Below are positions 35,141 through 44,179 of a DNA stretch of 64,000 nt, piece by piece (the first letter of the stretch is position 1; every line of letters starts with the position of its first letter). Where the stretch lies: NCBI GenBank assembly GCA_965220205.1, contig OZ244812.1, positions 1,116,001 to 1,180,000 on the forward strand, given 5' to 3'. Below the pieces are notes generated by a model. That model was given only the letters and a program-made list of their open reading frames with translations. It ran no database searches and had not been told where the DNA came from. Source of the DNA: G965220205 sp965220205 (GTDB taxonomy: Bacteria; Chloroflexota; Dehalococcoidia; Lucifugimonadales; Australimonadaceae). Both the position numbers and the translations under genes were made by a program.

Positions 35141-37138
35141 ATGGCCGACCTGGGCACAGCCGCCATCACGATCGCCCTCGCGCTGACCCTCTACAGCGTC
35201 GTGGCGTCGTTTGCCGGGGCGCAGCGCAGGCAGCCGGCCATGACCGCGAGCGGCCTGCGCGCCAACTACCTCACAACGATGGCGCTGGCGATCGCCGTCG
35301 CCGCCCTCGTCGTGGCGTTCCTCGACAACGACTTCAGCATCCGCTACGTGGCGGGAAACAGCAGCTTCGCGATGCCTCGCATCTACACGTGGGTCGCCTT
35401 TTACGCGGGCAACGAGGGATCGCTGCTCTACGTCGCGTTCGCACTGAGCGGCATGGCGGCGCTGTCCATGGCGCTCGCACCGCGCCGCATGGGCCTCCAG
35501 CGCCCGTACGCCAACGGCGTCCTTATGCTGGTCCTCGGGTTCTTCCTCCTCGTGCTGCTCTTCCTGGCGAACCCCTTCGTGCAGACCGAAACGGCGCCGC
35601 CCGACGGCGTCGGCATCAACCCTCTGCTCACACACCCGGGTATGTTCATCCACCCGCCGATGATCATGATCGGCCTGGTGGCGATTGCGGTCCCGTTCGC
35701 GCTGGCCGCGGGCGGGTTGCTCTCCGGCCGCATCGACGACGAGTGGGTCGACGCCGGCCGCGTCTGGGGACTCGTGGCGTGGGTCCTGTTGGCGATCGGG
35801 CTCCTGCTCGGGGCGTGGTGGGCCTACACCATTCTGGGCTGGGGAGGCTACTGGGCGTGGGACCCCGTCGAGAACGCCGCCTTCATGCCATGGCTGGCGC
35901 TGACTGCCTTCATCCACTCAATCATGGTGCAAAAGCGCCGGGGCATGTTCCGCATGTGGAACATCGCCCTCATCAACATCAGCTTCGCACTTGGCGCCTT
36001 CGGCATCTTCATCAACCGGGGCGGGCCCGTGCCGTCCGTCCACTCCTTCGGAGCGTCGACGCTCGGGTGGGTGTTCCTGACCTTTCTCGTCGTCACCGTG
36101 CTTGCGTCGTTCGGGCTCTTCTTCTACCGGCTCGCCGCGCTCCGCAGCATGCGGTCGCTCGAGTCGATGCTCTCTCGGGAGGCAGCGTTCCTCGTCAACA
36201 ACCTACTGCTCTTGGGCATTGCGTTCGTGACGCTGTGGGGAGTTGTGTTCCCCATCATCTCCGAGCTCGTGCTCGGGCGGACCATCACCGTTGGCGAGCC
36301 GTTCTTCAATCAGGTCAACGGCCCGTTGATGCTAGCGTTGATCTTCCTCATGGGCGTGGGACCGCTGTTGCCGTGGCGCAAGTCCACCTGGCGCTCGGTG
36401 CGGCGGGCGATCCTCTTGCCGCTCGCAGCGGCGCTCGTGGTCGCCGGCGCGCTTGCGGCCGGAGGCATATGGCACCCCGTCGTCCTCCTTGCCATGGGGG
36501 TCAACACGCTCGTCGTCGTATCCATCCTCCAGGAATGGGTCCGAGGGACTATCGCGCGTCGCCGCCTGACGGGGGCCATACTCCCCGTGGCGTTCGGTCA
36601 GCTGATGCTGTCGAACCGTCCGCGCTACGGCGGTTACGTAGTCCATATCGCAATCGTCATGCTCGCCTTCGGGATCATCGGCTCGTCGTACTACAACCTG
36701 GAGCGCGACGTCTTCCTCTCGATCGGCGAGCGGGCCGATATCGGCGACTACAGCGTGGAGTTCGCCGACATCGAGACGACGACCTTCGCCGACCGCACCG
36801 AGCGCGTCGCCACTATGCGCCTCTTCCGCGGCGGCGAGTTCATCGGCACGGTCGGCGCGTGGCATGGCGTGTACCCCGAGTTCAACATGCTCTCGACGCG
36901 GGCCGGCTTGCGCTCCACCCCGGTTGATGACCTCTACATCATCTTCAGCGAGGTCCAGCCTGACGGACGGACCGCGGCGTTCCGGTTGCTGGTGAACCCC
37001 CTCGTGTGGTGGATGTGGCTTGCCGGGCCATTCGTCGTCCTGGGGACCCTCATCGCGCTCTGGCCCTCGCGGCAGCGCGCAGTCGCGTTCGTCGAGTCGC
37101 CCGGCAGCACGGGCCCGTTGCCGAGTCACGCGACTTGA
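35141..37138 (+). CDS. ccmF: Cytochrome c heme lyase subunit CcmF
   Basis: A 665-residue membrane protein with about 15 spans. The tryptophan-rich heme motif is WGGYWAWDPVENAAFMPWL (about 234-252). Conserved GNEGSLLY and NPLLTHPGMFIHPPMIMIG (with the heme-ligand His residues) are present. It joins heme to apocytochromes, together with CcmH. With five hemes in ActA and one in ActE encoded just upstream, placement here makes functional sense. The stop overlaps the next start (TTGA). Confidence 0.95.
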   Translation: MADLGTAAITIALALTLYSVVASFAGAQRRQPAMTASGLRANYLTTMALAIAVAALVVAFLDNDFSIRYVAGNSSFAMPRIYTWVAFYAGNEGSLLYVAFALSGMAALSMALAPRRMGLQRPYANGVLMLVLGFFLLVLLFLANPFVQTETAPPDGVGINPLLTHPGMFIHPPMIMIGLVAIAVPFALAAGGLLSGRIDDEWVDAGRVWGLVAWVLLAIGLLLGAWWAYTILGWGGYWAWDPVENAAFMPWLALTAFIHSIMVQKRRGMFRMWNIALINISFALGAFGIFINRGGPVPSVHSFGASTLGWVFLTFLVVTVLASFGLFFYRLAALRSMRSLESMLSREAAFLVNNLLLLGIAFVTLWGVVFPIISELVLGRTITVGEPFFNQVNGPLMLALIFLMGVGPLLPWRKSTWRSVRRAILLPLAAALVVAGALAAGGIWHPVVLLAMGVNTLVVVSILQEWVRGTIARRRLTGAILPVAFGQLMLSNRPRYGGYVVHIAIVMLAFGIIGSSYYNLERDVFLSIGERADIGDYSVEFADIETTTFADRTERVATMRLFRGGEFIGTVGAWHGVYPEFNMLSTRAGLRSTPVDDLYIIFSEVQPDGRTAAFRLLVNPLVWWMWLAGPFVVLGTLIALWPSRQRAVAFVESPGSTGPLPSHAT

Positions 37139-37521
37139 CCATCGTCATCGTTACCATCGTCGTCCTGGTGTCGTTGGCCGTGCTCGCCTACCCCTTCGTA
37201 GCCGGTCGCAGCGAGCGGGACCGGGCCGAGGACGCCGCGAGCGACCTCGCGCAGCGCCTACGCCGCTCGCGCGACCGCGTCTACGAAGGGATCCGCGTCC
37301 TCCAGCAGGAGTACTTCCTCGCGAATCTGACCGAGGAGGAGTACCGCGAGCGGCTTCGCGAGGCGCGCCTCGAGGCCGCCAGGCTCCTCCAGCAACAACA
37401 GCAGGTGCAGCAGACCCTCGGCACCATCGGGGCCGCCGTCGAGGCGGATCTGCGCGAAGCCGCCGCCGAGGCCGACCAGCAAGAAGAGAAGGCCCCCGGC
37501 GACGGAGAGCGCGCTCCATGA
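37135..37521 (+). CDS. Membrane-anchored coiled-coil protein (CcmI-like position)
   Basis: A 128-residue protein: one N-terminal span (IVIVTIVVLVSLAVLAYPFV) and a long charged helix (LAQRLRRSRDRVYEGIRVLQ, then FLANLTEEEYRERLREARLEA) ending in a Gln-rich segment. The first span plus LxxxLTxEEYxxxL resembles the N-terminal part of CcmI (CycH) without TPR repeats. Start is TTG 37135, overlapping the ccmF stop; no other start fits. The 3' end overlaps the next gene by 4 nt. Confidence 0.7.
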   Translation: MTIVIVTIVVLVSLAVLAYPFVAGRSERDRAEDAASDLAQRLRRSRDRVYEGIRVLQQEYFLANLTEEEYRERLREARLEAARLLQQQQQVQQTLGTIGAAVEADLREAAAEADQQEEKAPGDGERAP

Positions 37522-38780
37522 TTCGCGCCGCCCGTTGGGCAACCGTTGCGGTCGCGGCCATCGCGGCCGTTGGCCTGGCCGCTGCCGGCCCCACAGCCCA
37601 GGTCACCGGCGAAGCGACGCTCAACGGACGTGTCGAGCACGGCGCGGCCAACGCCGACTTCGATCCGACGGCGCTGATCGTCACGCTGAACGTGCTCGAA
37701 GGCGTCACCGCGTTCGACCCAGTGAGCGTTCGGCCCGCCGCGGATGGCTCATTCACGTTCGAGGTCGTCGAGGCGCCGAGCCGTCTCTTCTTTCTGGCGG
37801 TCGACTACGAGGGCTCTACCTATTCCGCCTCGCTGCGTTCGGGAGAGCTCGACCAGACCGCCGTAATCACGGTCTACGAATCGACCCACGACGCCGGTGT
37901 CCTCGAGTTCGACAGCTATTGGGTCGTCGTCAATGGCGCGGTCCCTGAAGATGGATGGGTCGAAATCGAGGAGCGGGCCCGGGTCAGCAACCGCAGCGGC
38001 AAGACACTCCTCTTCGACTCTGACGCGGAAGGACCTGCGATGCTGAGTTTCCTGCGCTTCGCTCTGCCGCCAGGCGCCCACAATCTGACGGTCGGGTCGA
38101 GCATCGCGGGCGGGACGGTCTTGGAGGTCAATCGCGGGTTCGCCCTCACTGCGCCGGTGCCGCCCACCGACAGCGAACCGCACGCGGTCAACTTCGTATA
38201 CCGCCTCGACTATGACGGGGACGCGCTCGATCTCAGCCGCACCATGCGCTTCGGCGCTGAGTCGTTCATCTACGTCGCGCCCGAGGACGTTGGCGTGCTC
38301 CACTCGCCGCGCCTCGACAACCTCGGGGCCACCGACATCGGCGGGCGATCTTTCGGACTGATGGAGGGCGCGGGCATCGAGCCCGCCGAGCGCGTCGAGC
38401 TGCGCATCTCCGGGCTGCCCCAACCGACCGCATGGACCCCGCTCACACGGGCGGTCGGCGGTTGGTACTTGACCATCGGCGTTCCGGCCATCCTCGCTGC
38501 GTCGCTTGTGCTGCTCCTCGTCTACGGCGTGCGGCAGGGCCGCTCGGGTCCCCGGCTCGCAGCAGACCTCGACCCCGCTGACCGCCGCCGCGCGCTGCTC
38601 GCGGAAGCGGCGGCGCTCGAAGCGCGCCTGCGCGACGGCGCCGTGTCGCGGCGTCACTACAACGCCGAGCGCGGCGCCATCAAGGGATTCCTCCTCGACC
38701 TCGATCTCGCCGAGCACATGAGGGATGGGGAGCGTTCCGGGGATGAGGAGACCGAAGCGTCGCGCGTACGCCTCGGTTAG
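37518..38780 (+). CDS. Exported membrane-anchored beta-sandwich protein of ccm operon
   Basis: A 420-residue protein: signal peptide (VAVAAIAAVGLAAAG), an Ig-like/carboxypeptidase-regulatory-like N-terminal domain (VRPAADGSFTFEVVEAPS), a second beta-rich domain, then a membrane span at about 320-345 (YLTIGVPAILAASLVLLLVYGV) and a cytoplasmic helical tail (RRALLAEAAALEARLRDG). Overlaps the upstream gene (ATGA), so it belongs to the ccm group. Similar proteins follow ccmF in other Chloroflexota-type genomes, where the role is unknown. Confidence 0.7.
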   Translation: MIRAARWATVAVAAIAAVGLAAAGPTAQVTGEATLNGRVEHGAANADFDPTALIVTLNVLEGVTAFDPVSVRPAADGSFTFEVVEAPSRLFFLAVDYEGSTYSASLRSGELDQTAVITVYESTHDAGVLEFDSYWVVVNGAVPEDGWVEIEERARVSNRSGKTLLFDSDAEGPAMLSFLRFALPPGAHNLTVGSSIAGGTVLEVNRGFALTAPVPPTDSEPHAVNFVYRLDYDGDALDLSRTMRFGAESFIYVAPEDVGVLHSPRLDNLGATDIGGRSFGLMEGAGIEPAERVELRISGLPQPTAWTPLTRAVGGWYLTIGVPAILAASLVLLLVYGVRQGRSGPRLAADLDPADRRRALLAEAAALEARLRDGAVSRRHYNAERGAIKGFLLDLDLAEHMRDGERSGDEETEASRVRLG

Positions 38781-38788
38781 TCCACACG

Positions 38789-38817
38789 TTGCACTGCGCT
38801 GCGTTTGGACGTATCTT
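38789..38817 (+). promoter_or_regulatory. Leaderless promoter of the ABC ATPase gene
   Basis: TTGCAC (38789-38794), a 17-nt spacer and TATCTT (38812-38817), then 6 nt and the ATG at 38824. Transcription would start at or next to the A of ATG; no ribosome site is present. Confidence 0.6.
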
Positions 38818-38823
38818 TTTACT

Positions 38824-39930
38824 ATGCTCACGCTTCCCAGACGCTCAGGCGAGGCGACATCGACTCTCGATACGTCTGCTTCCGACATATCTGCTGCGTC
38901 TGAGCCCGCAGTGCGATGCGTCGGCCTCAGCAAACGCTACGGCGGCATCGCCGCAGTGTCCGACGTCACGTTCGACCTCCCGCGGGGCGAGATTCTCGCG
39001 CTGTTGGGCCCTAGCGGAGGCGGCAAGACGACAACGCTCCGTCTCATAGCAGGCTTTGAAACGCCTGACTCAGGGACCGTTGAAGTCGAGGGAGTGCTGA
39101 TGGCGGGGCGCGGCAGGCTCGTTCCCCCCGACCAACGGCGCGTGGGCATGGTGTTCCAGGACTACGCCCTCTTCCCGCACATGAGCGTCCGCGACAACGT
39201 GGCGTTTGGCCTCTCCCACACAGAGGAACGAGAACGCCGAGTGGCTGAGGTCCTAGCGATGGTCGGCCTCTCCGGCGTCTCCAACCGGATGCCCCACCAG
39301 CTCTCCGGGGGGCAGCAACAGCGCGTCGCGCTTGCCCGCGCGCTGGCGCCGCGGCCCGCCGTTGTCCTGCTCGACGAGCCCTTCTCCAACCTCGACGCTG
39401 CCCTGCGCGACATGGTGCGCTCCGACGTCCGCGCGATTCTGCGCGAAGCTCGGGCGTCCGCGGTGTTCGTCACCCACGACCAGGACGAGGCGTTCGGCCT
39501 CGCCGACCAGGTTGGCATCATGCTCGATTCCACCGTCGTGCAGACGGGCAAGCCCGAGGACGTCTACCTGAACCCCGCAACCCTCGCCGTCGCCCAGTTC
39601 CTCGGCGAACACAACATCCTCGACGGCGTCGCGGATGACGGTCAAGTTACGTGCGAGCTCGGGCGCCTGCCCCTCGCCGCCGGCGCATCGTTGACGGGGC
39701 CGGTGAAGGTCGCGGTCCGGCCCGAGACCCTCCGGCTCTACCCCGAGTCCGGGCCAAGCGTCACCGCCGAAGTCGTCGGCCGCGAGTTCCGGGGCATCTA
39801 CAAACTGGTCCTCGTCCGCCTGCCGTCGGGCATCCAGCTCTCCGCGGTCATGGGACTCCACATCCCGGTGTCCGTCGGCGACAGCATCGAAGTGGGCGTC
39901 AACAGCTCCGTATCCGCCTTCGTAGCCTAG
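38824..39930 (+). CDS. ABC importer ATPase, FbpC/PotA type
   Basis: A 368-residue ATPase. Walker A GPSGGGKTT, Q-loop VFQDYALFPHMSV, signature LSGGQQQRVALARAL, Walker B VVLLDEPFSNLD, switch VTHDQDEAFGLAD, then a C-terminal TOBE domain (VAVRPETLRLYPESG). This is the class that powers ferric iron, thiamine or polyamine importers. No permease or binding protein is next to it. The iron-type binding protein and fused permease at 50678-53914 lack an ATPase, so the two may work together. ATG 38824 is chosen since a promoter with 6-nt spacing lies just ahead. Confidence 0.92.
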   Translation: MLTLPRRSGEATSTLDTSASDISAASEPAVRCVGLSKRYGGIAAVSDVTFDLPRGEILALLGPSGGGKTTTLRLIAGFETPDSGTVEVEGVLMAGRGRLVPPDQRRVGMVFQDYALFPHMSVRDNVAFGLSHTEERERRVAEVLAMVGLSGVSNRMPHQLSGGQQQRVALARALAPRPAVVLLDEPFSNLDAALRDMVRSDVRAILREARASAVFVTHDQDEAFGLADQVGIMLDSTVVQTGKPEDVYLNPATLAVAQFLGEHNILDGVADDGQVTCELGRLPLAAGASLTGPVKVAVRPETLRLYPESGPSVTAEVVGREFRGIYKLVLVRLPSGIQLSAVMGLHIPVSVGDSIEVGVNSSVSAFVA

Positions 39931-40082
39931 CGCCCACCGTCCCCACTCAACGCCGCGGACGCATGGGGCCCCTCCGTCGTCGCCGTTGGCCGCACGCCCG
40001 TGTCGTTGCAGCGCCTCAGGCGTTCGACGATAATGTGGCCCTGCCCGTCCAAGGGTAAGCGCCCCATTGAGGGAGCCGCCCG

Positions 40083-40958
40083 GTGCATCCGTTCCAGTAC
40101 ATCCCTGCGACGAACATCACCGAAGCCGTCTCGTTGCTCGGGCGGTACGGCCGCCGGGCGCGAGTCATGGCCGGCGGCACCGACCTGCTCGTCCAACTCC
40201 GCGAAGACCGGCATGAGATAGACGCCCTCGTCGACGTCAAGGCCATTCCCGAGTTGACCGAGTTGCGCCTGAACGGCGATGGCCTCTCCATCGGGGCGGC
40301 CGTGCCCTGTTATCGCATCTATGAGGACGCCGCCATCGCGTCAGCGTATCCCGGCCTCATCGATGCGGTCCAGATCATCGGGGGTATTCAGATTCAGTCG
40401 CGGGCAAGCCTCGGAGGCAATCTCTGCAACTCCTCTCCGAGTGCTGACGGCATCTGTCCTCTCATCGTGCACTCCGCCACAGCCACGCTGTCGGGAGTGG
40501 ACGGCACGCGCACGTTGCCCGTGGAGACGTTCTGCACCGGGCCCGGCCAGAACGTAGTCGGCTACGGAGAGATGCTCGTCCGCCTGAACGTGCCGAGGCC
40601 CCCTGCACGGTCGGGGGCGGCCTACCAGCGATTCACGCCCCGCAACGAGATGGACATCGCCGTCGCCGGGGTCGCCTCGTCCATCGTCCTCGACAGCTCG
40701 GGCGAGCGTATCGCCAGCGCGCGGATCGCGCTCGCCGCCGTCGGGGCCACGCCGATCTCCGCCGACGAGGCCGCTCAATCGCTCGTCGGTCAAGCGCCGG
40801 GCCAAGACGCGTTCGCTCAAGCCGCAGCGCTTGCATCGCAGGCAGCCAACCCCATATCCGACATGCGCGGCGCCGCCGGCCAGCGCAAGCATCTCGTAAT
40901 CGTGCTCACGCGCCGCACCCTCGAAACAGCGGCCGCGCGGGCTAGGGAGAACGCGTAG
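40083..40958 (+). CDS. Molybdenum hydroxylase FAD-binding (medium) subunit
   Basis: A 291-residue CoxM-like protein (PF00941). FAD-binding blocks RVMAGGTDLLVQLRED and NLCNSSPSADG are present, as is the C-terminal CODH flavoprotein domain (AYQRFTPRNEMDIAVAGVAS). It transfers electrons from the [2Fe-2S] subunit to an acceptor. Start GTG 40083 after GAGGGAG. It is first of a three-gene operon medium-small-large, directly abutting the small subunit gene (0 nt gap). Confidence 0.93.
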   Translation: MHPFQYIPATNITEAVSLLGRYGRRARVMAGGTDLLVQLREDRHEIDALVDVKAIPELTELRLNGDGLSIGAAVPCYRIYEDAAIASAYPGLIDAVQIIGGIQIQSRASLGGNLCNSSPSADGICPLIVHSATATLSGVDGTRTLPVETFCTGPGQNVVGYGEMLVRLNVPRPPARSGAAYQRFTPRNEMDIAVAGVASSIVLDSSGERIASARIALAAVGATPISADEAAQSLVGQAPGQDAFAQAAALASQAANPISDMRGAAGQRKHLVIVLTRRTLETAAARARENA

Positions 40959-41474
40959 ATGTCTCAGCAAACCGAGCCCGGTCCTGTGGGGTCGCCCCCG
41001 CGGAAACTCGCCGTCGCTTGCACGCTCAACGGGCTGCCCGCCGAGTTTCTCGTCGCGCCCTACCAGAGCCTCCTTGAGACGCTGCGGGAGGTCGTTGGCC
41101 TTACCGGGACCAAGGAAGGGTGCAACGACGGCAACTGCGGCGCGTGCACCGTCGCCATGGACGGACGCATCGTGGACTCGTGCCTCGTGCTCGGGGCAGA
41201 AGCCGACGGCAAGCGCATCGAGACTATCGAGGGGATGGCGCCGCACGGCGGACTGCACCCACTCCAGCAGTGCTTCCTCGAGGAAGGCGCGCTCCAGTGC
41301 GGCGTTTGCACGCCCGGATTCCTCGTCTCGGCTAGGGCGTTGCTCGACCGGGAGCCCGACGCGGATGAGGAACGCATCCGCCTGTGGCTCGCGGGCAACC
41401 TCTGCCGGTGCACCGGATACGACAAGATCGTGAAGGCGGTCCAGAAGGGGGCCGCCCAGATGCATACTGCCTAG
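40959..41474 (+). CDS. Molybdenum hydroxylase [2Fe-2S] (small) subunit
   Basis: A 171-residue CoxS-like protein. The plant-type cluster is in GCNDGNCGACTVAMDG with a further Cys in DSCLVLG. The second cluster is in LQCGVCTPGFLVSAR and NLCRCTGYDKIV. It links the molybdenum site of the large subunit to the FAD subunit. Starts right after the medium subunit stop. An N-terminal extension of about 20 residues precedes the usual start. Confidence 0.95.
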   Translation: MSQQTEPGPVGSPPRKLAVACTLNGLPAEFLVAPYQSLLETLREVVGLTGTKEGCNDGNCGACTVAMDGRIVDSCLVLGAEADGKRIETIEGMAPHGGLHPLQQCFLEEGALQCGVCTPGFLVSARALLDREPDADEERIRLWLAGNLCRCTGYDKIVKAVQKGAAQMHTA

Positions 41475-41536
41475 GTAGGCGCCGGCGCGACGAACCGGCG
41501 CTAACGAGCCGGCCCAAGCGAATAGGGAGTTCTGGA

Positions 41537-43828
41537 ATGGCCACGACCGAACGCGGGAAGCCTGAGTTCAAAGTCATAGGCACCCGGCCAATCCGACACG
41601 ACGGCGTGGACAAGGTCTTGGGCCGTGCGCTGTTCGGCGCCGACGTCAAGCTACCGGGCCTGCTGCACGGCGCAGTGCTGCGCAGCCCCCACGCCCACGC
41701 CAGGATTGTGCGGGTCGACACGTCGAAGGCCGAGGCTGCGCCTGGGGTAGCCGCCGTGATGACCAGCGCCGATCTGCCCCAGGCCGAATCGGAGATGCTC
41801 GATCTTGGGGAGGAAACCGCCAACGCCAAGTTCGCCAGCGAGCGCATCATGGCCAAGGACAAGGCCATCTATAAGGGCCATCCGGTCGCGGCCGTCGCGG
41901 CGGTGGACCAGAATACGGCGCTCGAGGCGCTGAAACTCATCGAGGTCGACTACGAGGTGCTCACGCCCGTCATTTCCCTCGAGGACGCCATGGCGGACGA
42001 TGCCGTGATCATCCACGAGGACCTCGTCGGGGACCACCTCGGCGAGCAGACGCCGCACACCAACATCGCTGAGCTCAAGCGGATGGAGAACGGCGATCCC
42101 GAGGCTGCTTTCGCCGCTTCCGCCGCAGTCATCGAGCGCACATACACCATCGCGCGCGCCCACCAGGGCTACATCGAGCCACAGAACGGCACGGCCTATT
42201 GGGCGCCCGACGGGAAGATCACGATCTGGACGAGCACCCAGGGCCCCTTCGGCGTCCGCTCCGCCACCGCGAGCATCCTGCGGCGTCCCCTGTCCGACAT
42301 CAAGGTCGTGCCGATGGAGATTGGGGGCGGGTTCGGCGGGAAGATCAACGTCTACCTCGAACCCATCGCCGCGGTCCTCTCCCGCAAGTCCGGGCGGCCA
42401 GTGAAAATCGTCATGGACCGCAGGTCGGTGTTTGACGCCACCGGACCCGGACCCGGCGGGCAGGTCACGGTGAAGATGGGCGTCGACGACAAGGGCGTGA
42501 TCACCGCCGCGACCGCCGACATCCGCTACATGGCGGGCGCCTACCCCGGCGCCTCCATCTCGCCGGCCATGGTCGGCGTTTTCGCCTGCTACCGCGTGCC
42601 CAATGTCCGCATCGACGCCTACGACGTCGTGATCAACATGTCGAAGACCGCGGCGTACCGCGCTCCCGGGACCCCCCAGGCCTCCTTCGCGGCTGAGTCT
42701 CTCGTCAACGAGCTGTGCGGGTTGATCGGCATGGACCCGATGGAGTTCCGCCTGCTCAATGGTTCCACCACCGGAGACCGCCGCCACGACGGCCCGGTGT
42801 TCCTGCGGACGGGGAATCTCGAGTGCATGCGGGCCATTGAGAACTCGCCGCACTTCCGCACTCCCCTCGAGCGCGAGGGGCCCAACGGCAAGAAACGGGG
42901 CCGCGGCATGGCAAGCGGCTTCTGGGGCGGCATCGGCAACAGGTCCTCCGTCACGATAAGCGTCAACAGCGACGGCGTCGTCTCCCTGGTCGAAGGCAAC
43001 CCGGACATCGGCGGCACGCGCACCACCATCGCGATGCAGGCCGCAGAGATTCTGGGGATACCCGCAGAGGACGTCCATCCGGCAGTCGTGGACACCGACA
43101 GCGTGGGGTATTCCGACCTGACCGCCGGCAGCCGCACAGCCTACGCCACGGGCACTGCCGCCATCGAGGCGGCGCGCCTCGTCGTCGCCGAGATGACGCA
43201 GCGCATGGGGGTGCTCTGGGAGACCGAGGCGGACAACATACGATTCCAAGACGGCGTGTTCTCCAACACGGCCGCTCCCGACCAGACGCTGACGTTCAAG
43301 GAAGCCGCGCGCAAGCTCGACCGAGTCGGCGGGCCGGTCAGCAAGACCGGCACGGTGAACGTCCGCGGCAGCGGCGGGGGCAGCTTCGCCGCGCACCTCG
43401 CCGACGTCGAGGTCGACCCGGACACGGGGAAGGTGCAGGTGATCCGCTACACGGCGGCGCAGGACGCCGGCCAGGCAGTGCACCCTTCCTACGTGGAGGG
43501 GCAGTACCAGGGCGGCGTCGTCCAGGGGATCGGCTGGGCGCTCAACGAGGAGTACTACACGAGCGAAGCGGGCGTCATGCTGAATTCGAGCCTGCTGGAC
43601 TACCGGATGCCCACTGCGCTCGATGTGCCCATGATCGAGACCATCATCGTCGAGGTCCCCAACACGAACCACCCGTTCGGCGTCCGGGGCATCGGCGAGA
43701 CGGGGATTGTCCCGCCGGCGCCGGCCGTCGCAAACGCGATCGCGGACGCCATCGGCGTGCGGCTCTACCAGACTCCCATGAACCCGGGCCGCGTCCTCGA
43801 AGCGTTGGCGCGCAAGAACGGCGCGTAA
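41537..43828 (+). CDS. Molybdenum hydroxylase large (Mo-binding) subunit
   Basis: A 763-residue xanthine dehydrogenase/CoxL family protein. Blocks: KVLGRALFGADVKLPGLLHG, the PMEIGGGFGGKINVYLEP molybdopterin loop, AAYRAPGTPQASFAAE (where CO dehydrogenase has AYRCSFR, so it is not CODH), and near the end GVRGIGETGIVPPAPAVANAI with the catalytic Glu. It hydroxylates an aromatic or N-heterocyclic carbon using water. Substrate unknown; nearby catabolic genes suggest aromatic acids or purine-like compounds. ATG 41537 follows AGGGAG. Confidence 0.93.
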   Translation: MATTERGKPEFKVIGTRPIRHDGVDKVLGRALFGADVKLPGLLHGAVLRSPHAHARIVRVDTSKAEAAPGVAAVMTSADLPQAESEMLDLGEETANAKFASERIMAKDKAIYKGHPVAAVAAVDQNTALEALKLIEVDYEVLTPVISLEDAMADDAVIIHEDLVGDHLGEQTPHTNIAELKRMENGDPEAAFAASAAVIERTYTIARAHQGYIEPQNGTAYWAPDGKITIWTSTQGPFGVRSATASILRRPLSDIKVVPMEIGGGFGGKINVYLEPIAAVLSRKSGRPVKIVMDRRSVFDATGPGPGGQVTVKMGVDDKGVITAATADIRYMAGAYPGASISPAMVGVFACYRVPNVRIDAYDVVINMSKTAAYRAPGTPQASFAAESLVNELCGLIGMDPMEFRLLNGSTTGDRRHDGPVFLRTGNLECMRAIENSPHFRTPLEREGPNGKKRGRGMASGFWGGIGNRSSVTISVNSDGVVSLVEGNPDIGGTRTTIAMQAAEILGIPAEDVHPAVVDTDSVGYSDLTAGSRTAYATGTAAIEAARLVVAEMTQRMGVLWETEADNIRFQDGVFSNTAAPDQTLTFKEAARKLDRVGGPVSKTGTVNVRGSGGGSFAAHLADVEVDPDTGKVQVIRYTAAQDAGQAVHPSYVEGQYQGGVVQGIGWALNEEYYTSEAGVMLNSSLLDYRMPTALDVPMIETIIVEVPNTNHPFGVRGIGETGIVPPAPAVANAIADAIGVRLYQTPMNPGRVLEALARKNGA

Positions 43829-43849
43829 CCGCGGACGGGCGAAACCAGC

Positions 43850-44179
43850 ATGGCCCATGTTTTCTTCCCCATGCCGCTGCGCGGCCTCGCTGGGGGCGCT
43901 CCCGACGCCGACGTTCCCGGCGGCACGCTCCGCGAGCTCATCAACAACCTGGCGGAGCGCTTCCCCGGCATGCGGGAGCGGCTCATCGACTCCGAAGACG
44001 GCGACCGGCTCATCCCGGGACTGGCCGCCGTGGTCGACGGCGAGCCCACCAACATAGGCCTGCGCACAAAGCTCGAGCCGGACACCGAGGTCCACTTTCT
44101 GCCGGCCATCGCCGGAGGGAGCGTTGGGCGACATCCCAGCCCACGGGACCCGACGACGGCGCGAGAGCCGCTGAGATGA
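43850..44179 (+). CDS. MoaD/ThiS-like ubiquitin-fold protein with C-terminal extension
   Basis: A 109-residue protein with a beta-grasp fold: GTLRELINNLAERFPGMRERL, GLAAVVDGEPTN and TEVHFLPAIAGG. MoaD and ThiS end in Gly-Gly, which carries the sulfur. Here the Gly-Gly at about 90-91 is followed by 18 more residues (S-V-G-R...), so it would need trimming or does not act as a sulfur carrier. Placed 21 bp after the molybdenum hydroxylase large subunit, it may serve its molybdopterin cofactor. Overlaps the aminotransferase start by 4 nt. Confidence 0.8.
   Translation: MAHVFFPMPLRGLAGGAPDADVPGGTLRELINNLAERFPGMRERLIDSEDGDRLIPGLAAVVDGEPTNIGLRTKLEPDTEVHFLPAIAGGSVGRHPSPRDPTTAREPLR

Noticed and set aside
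40341..41465. 374-codon minus-strand frame over the molybdenum hydroxylase small subunits
   Set aside because: Shadow of two clearly real genes; composition typical of antisense GC-rich frames.
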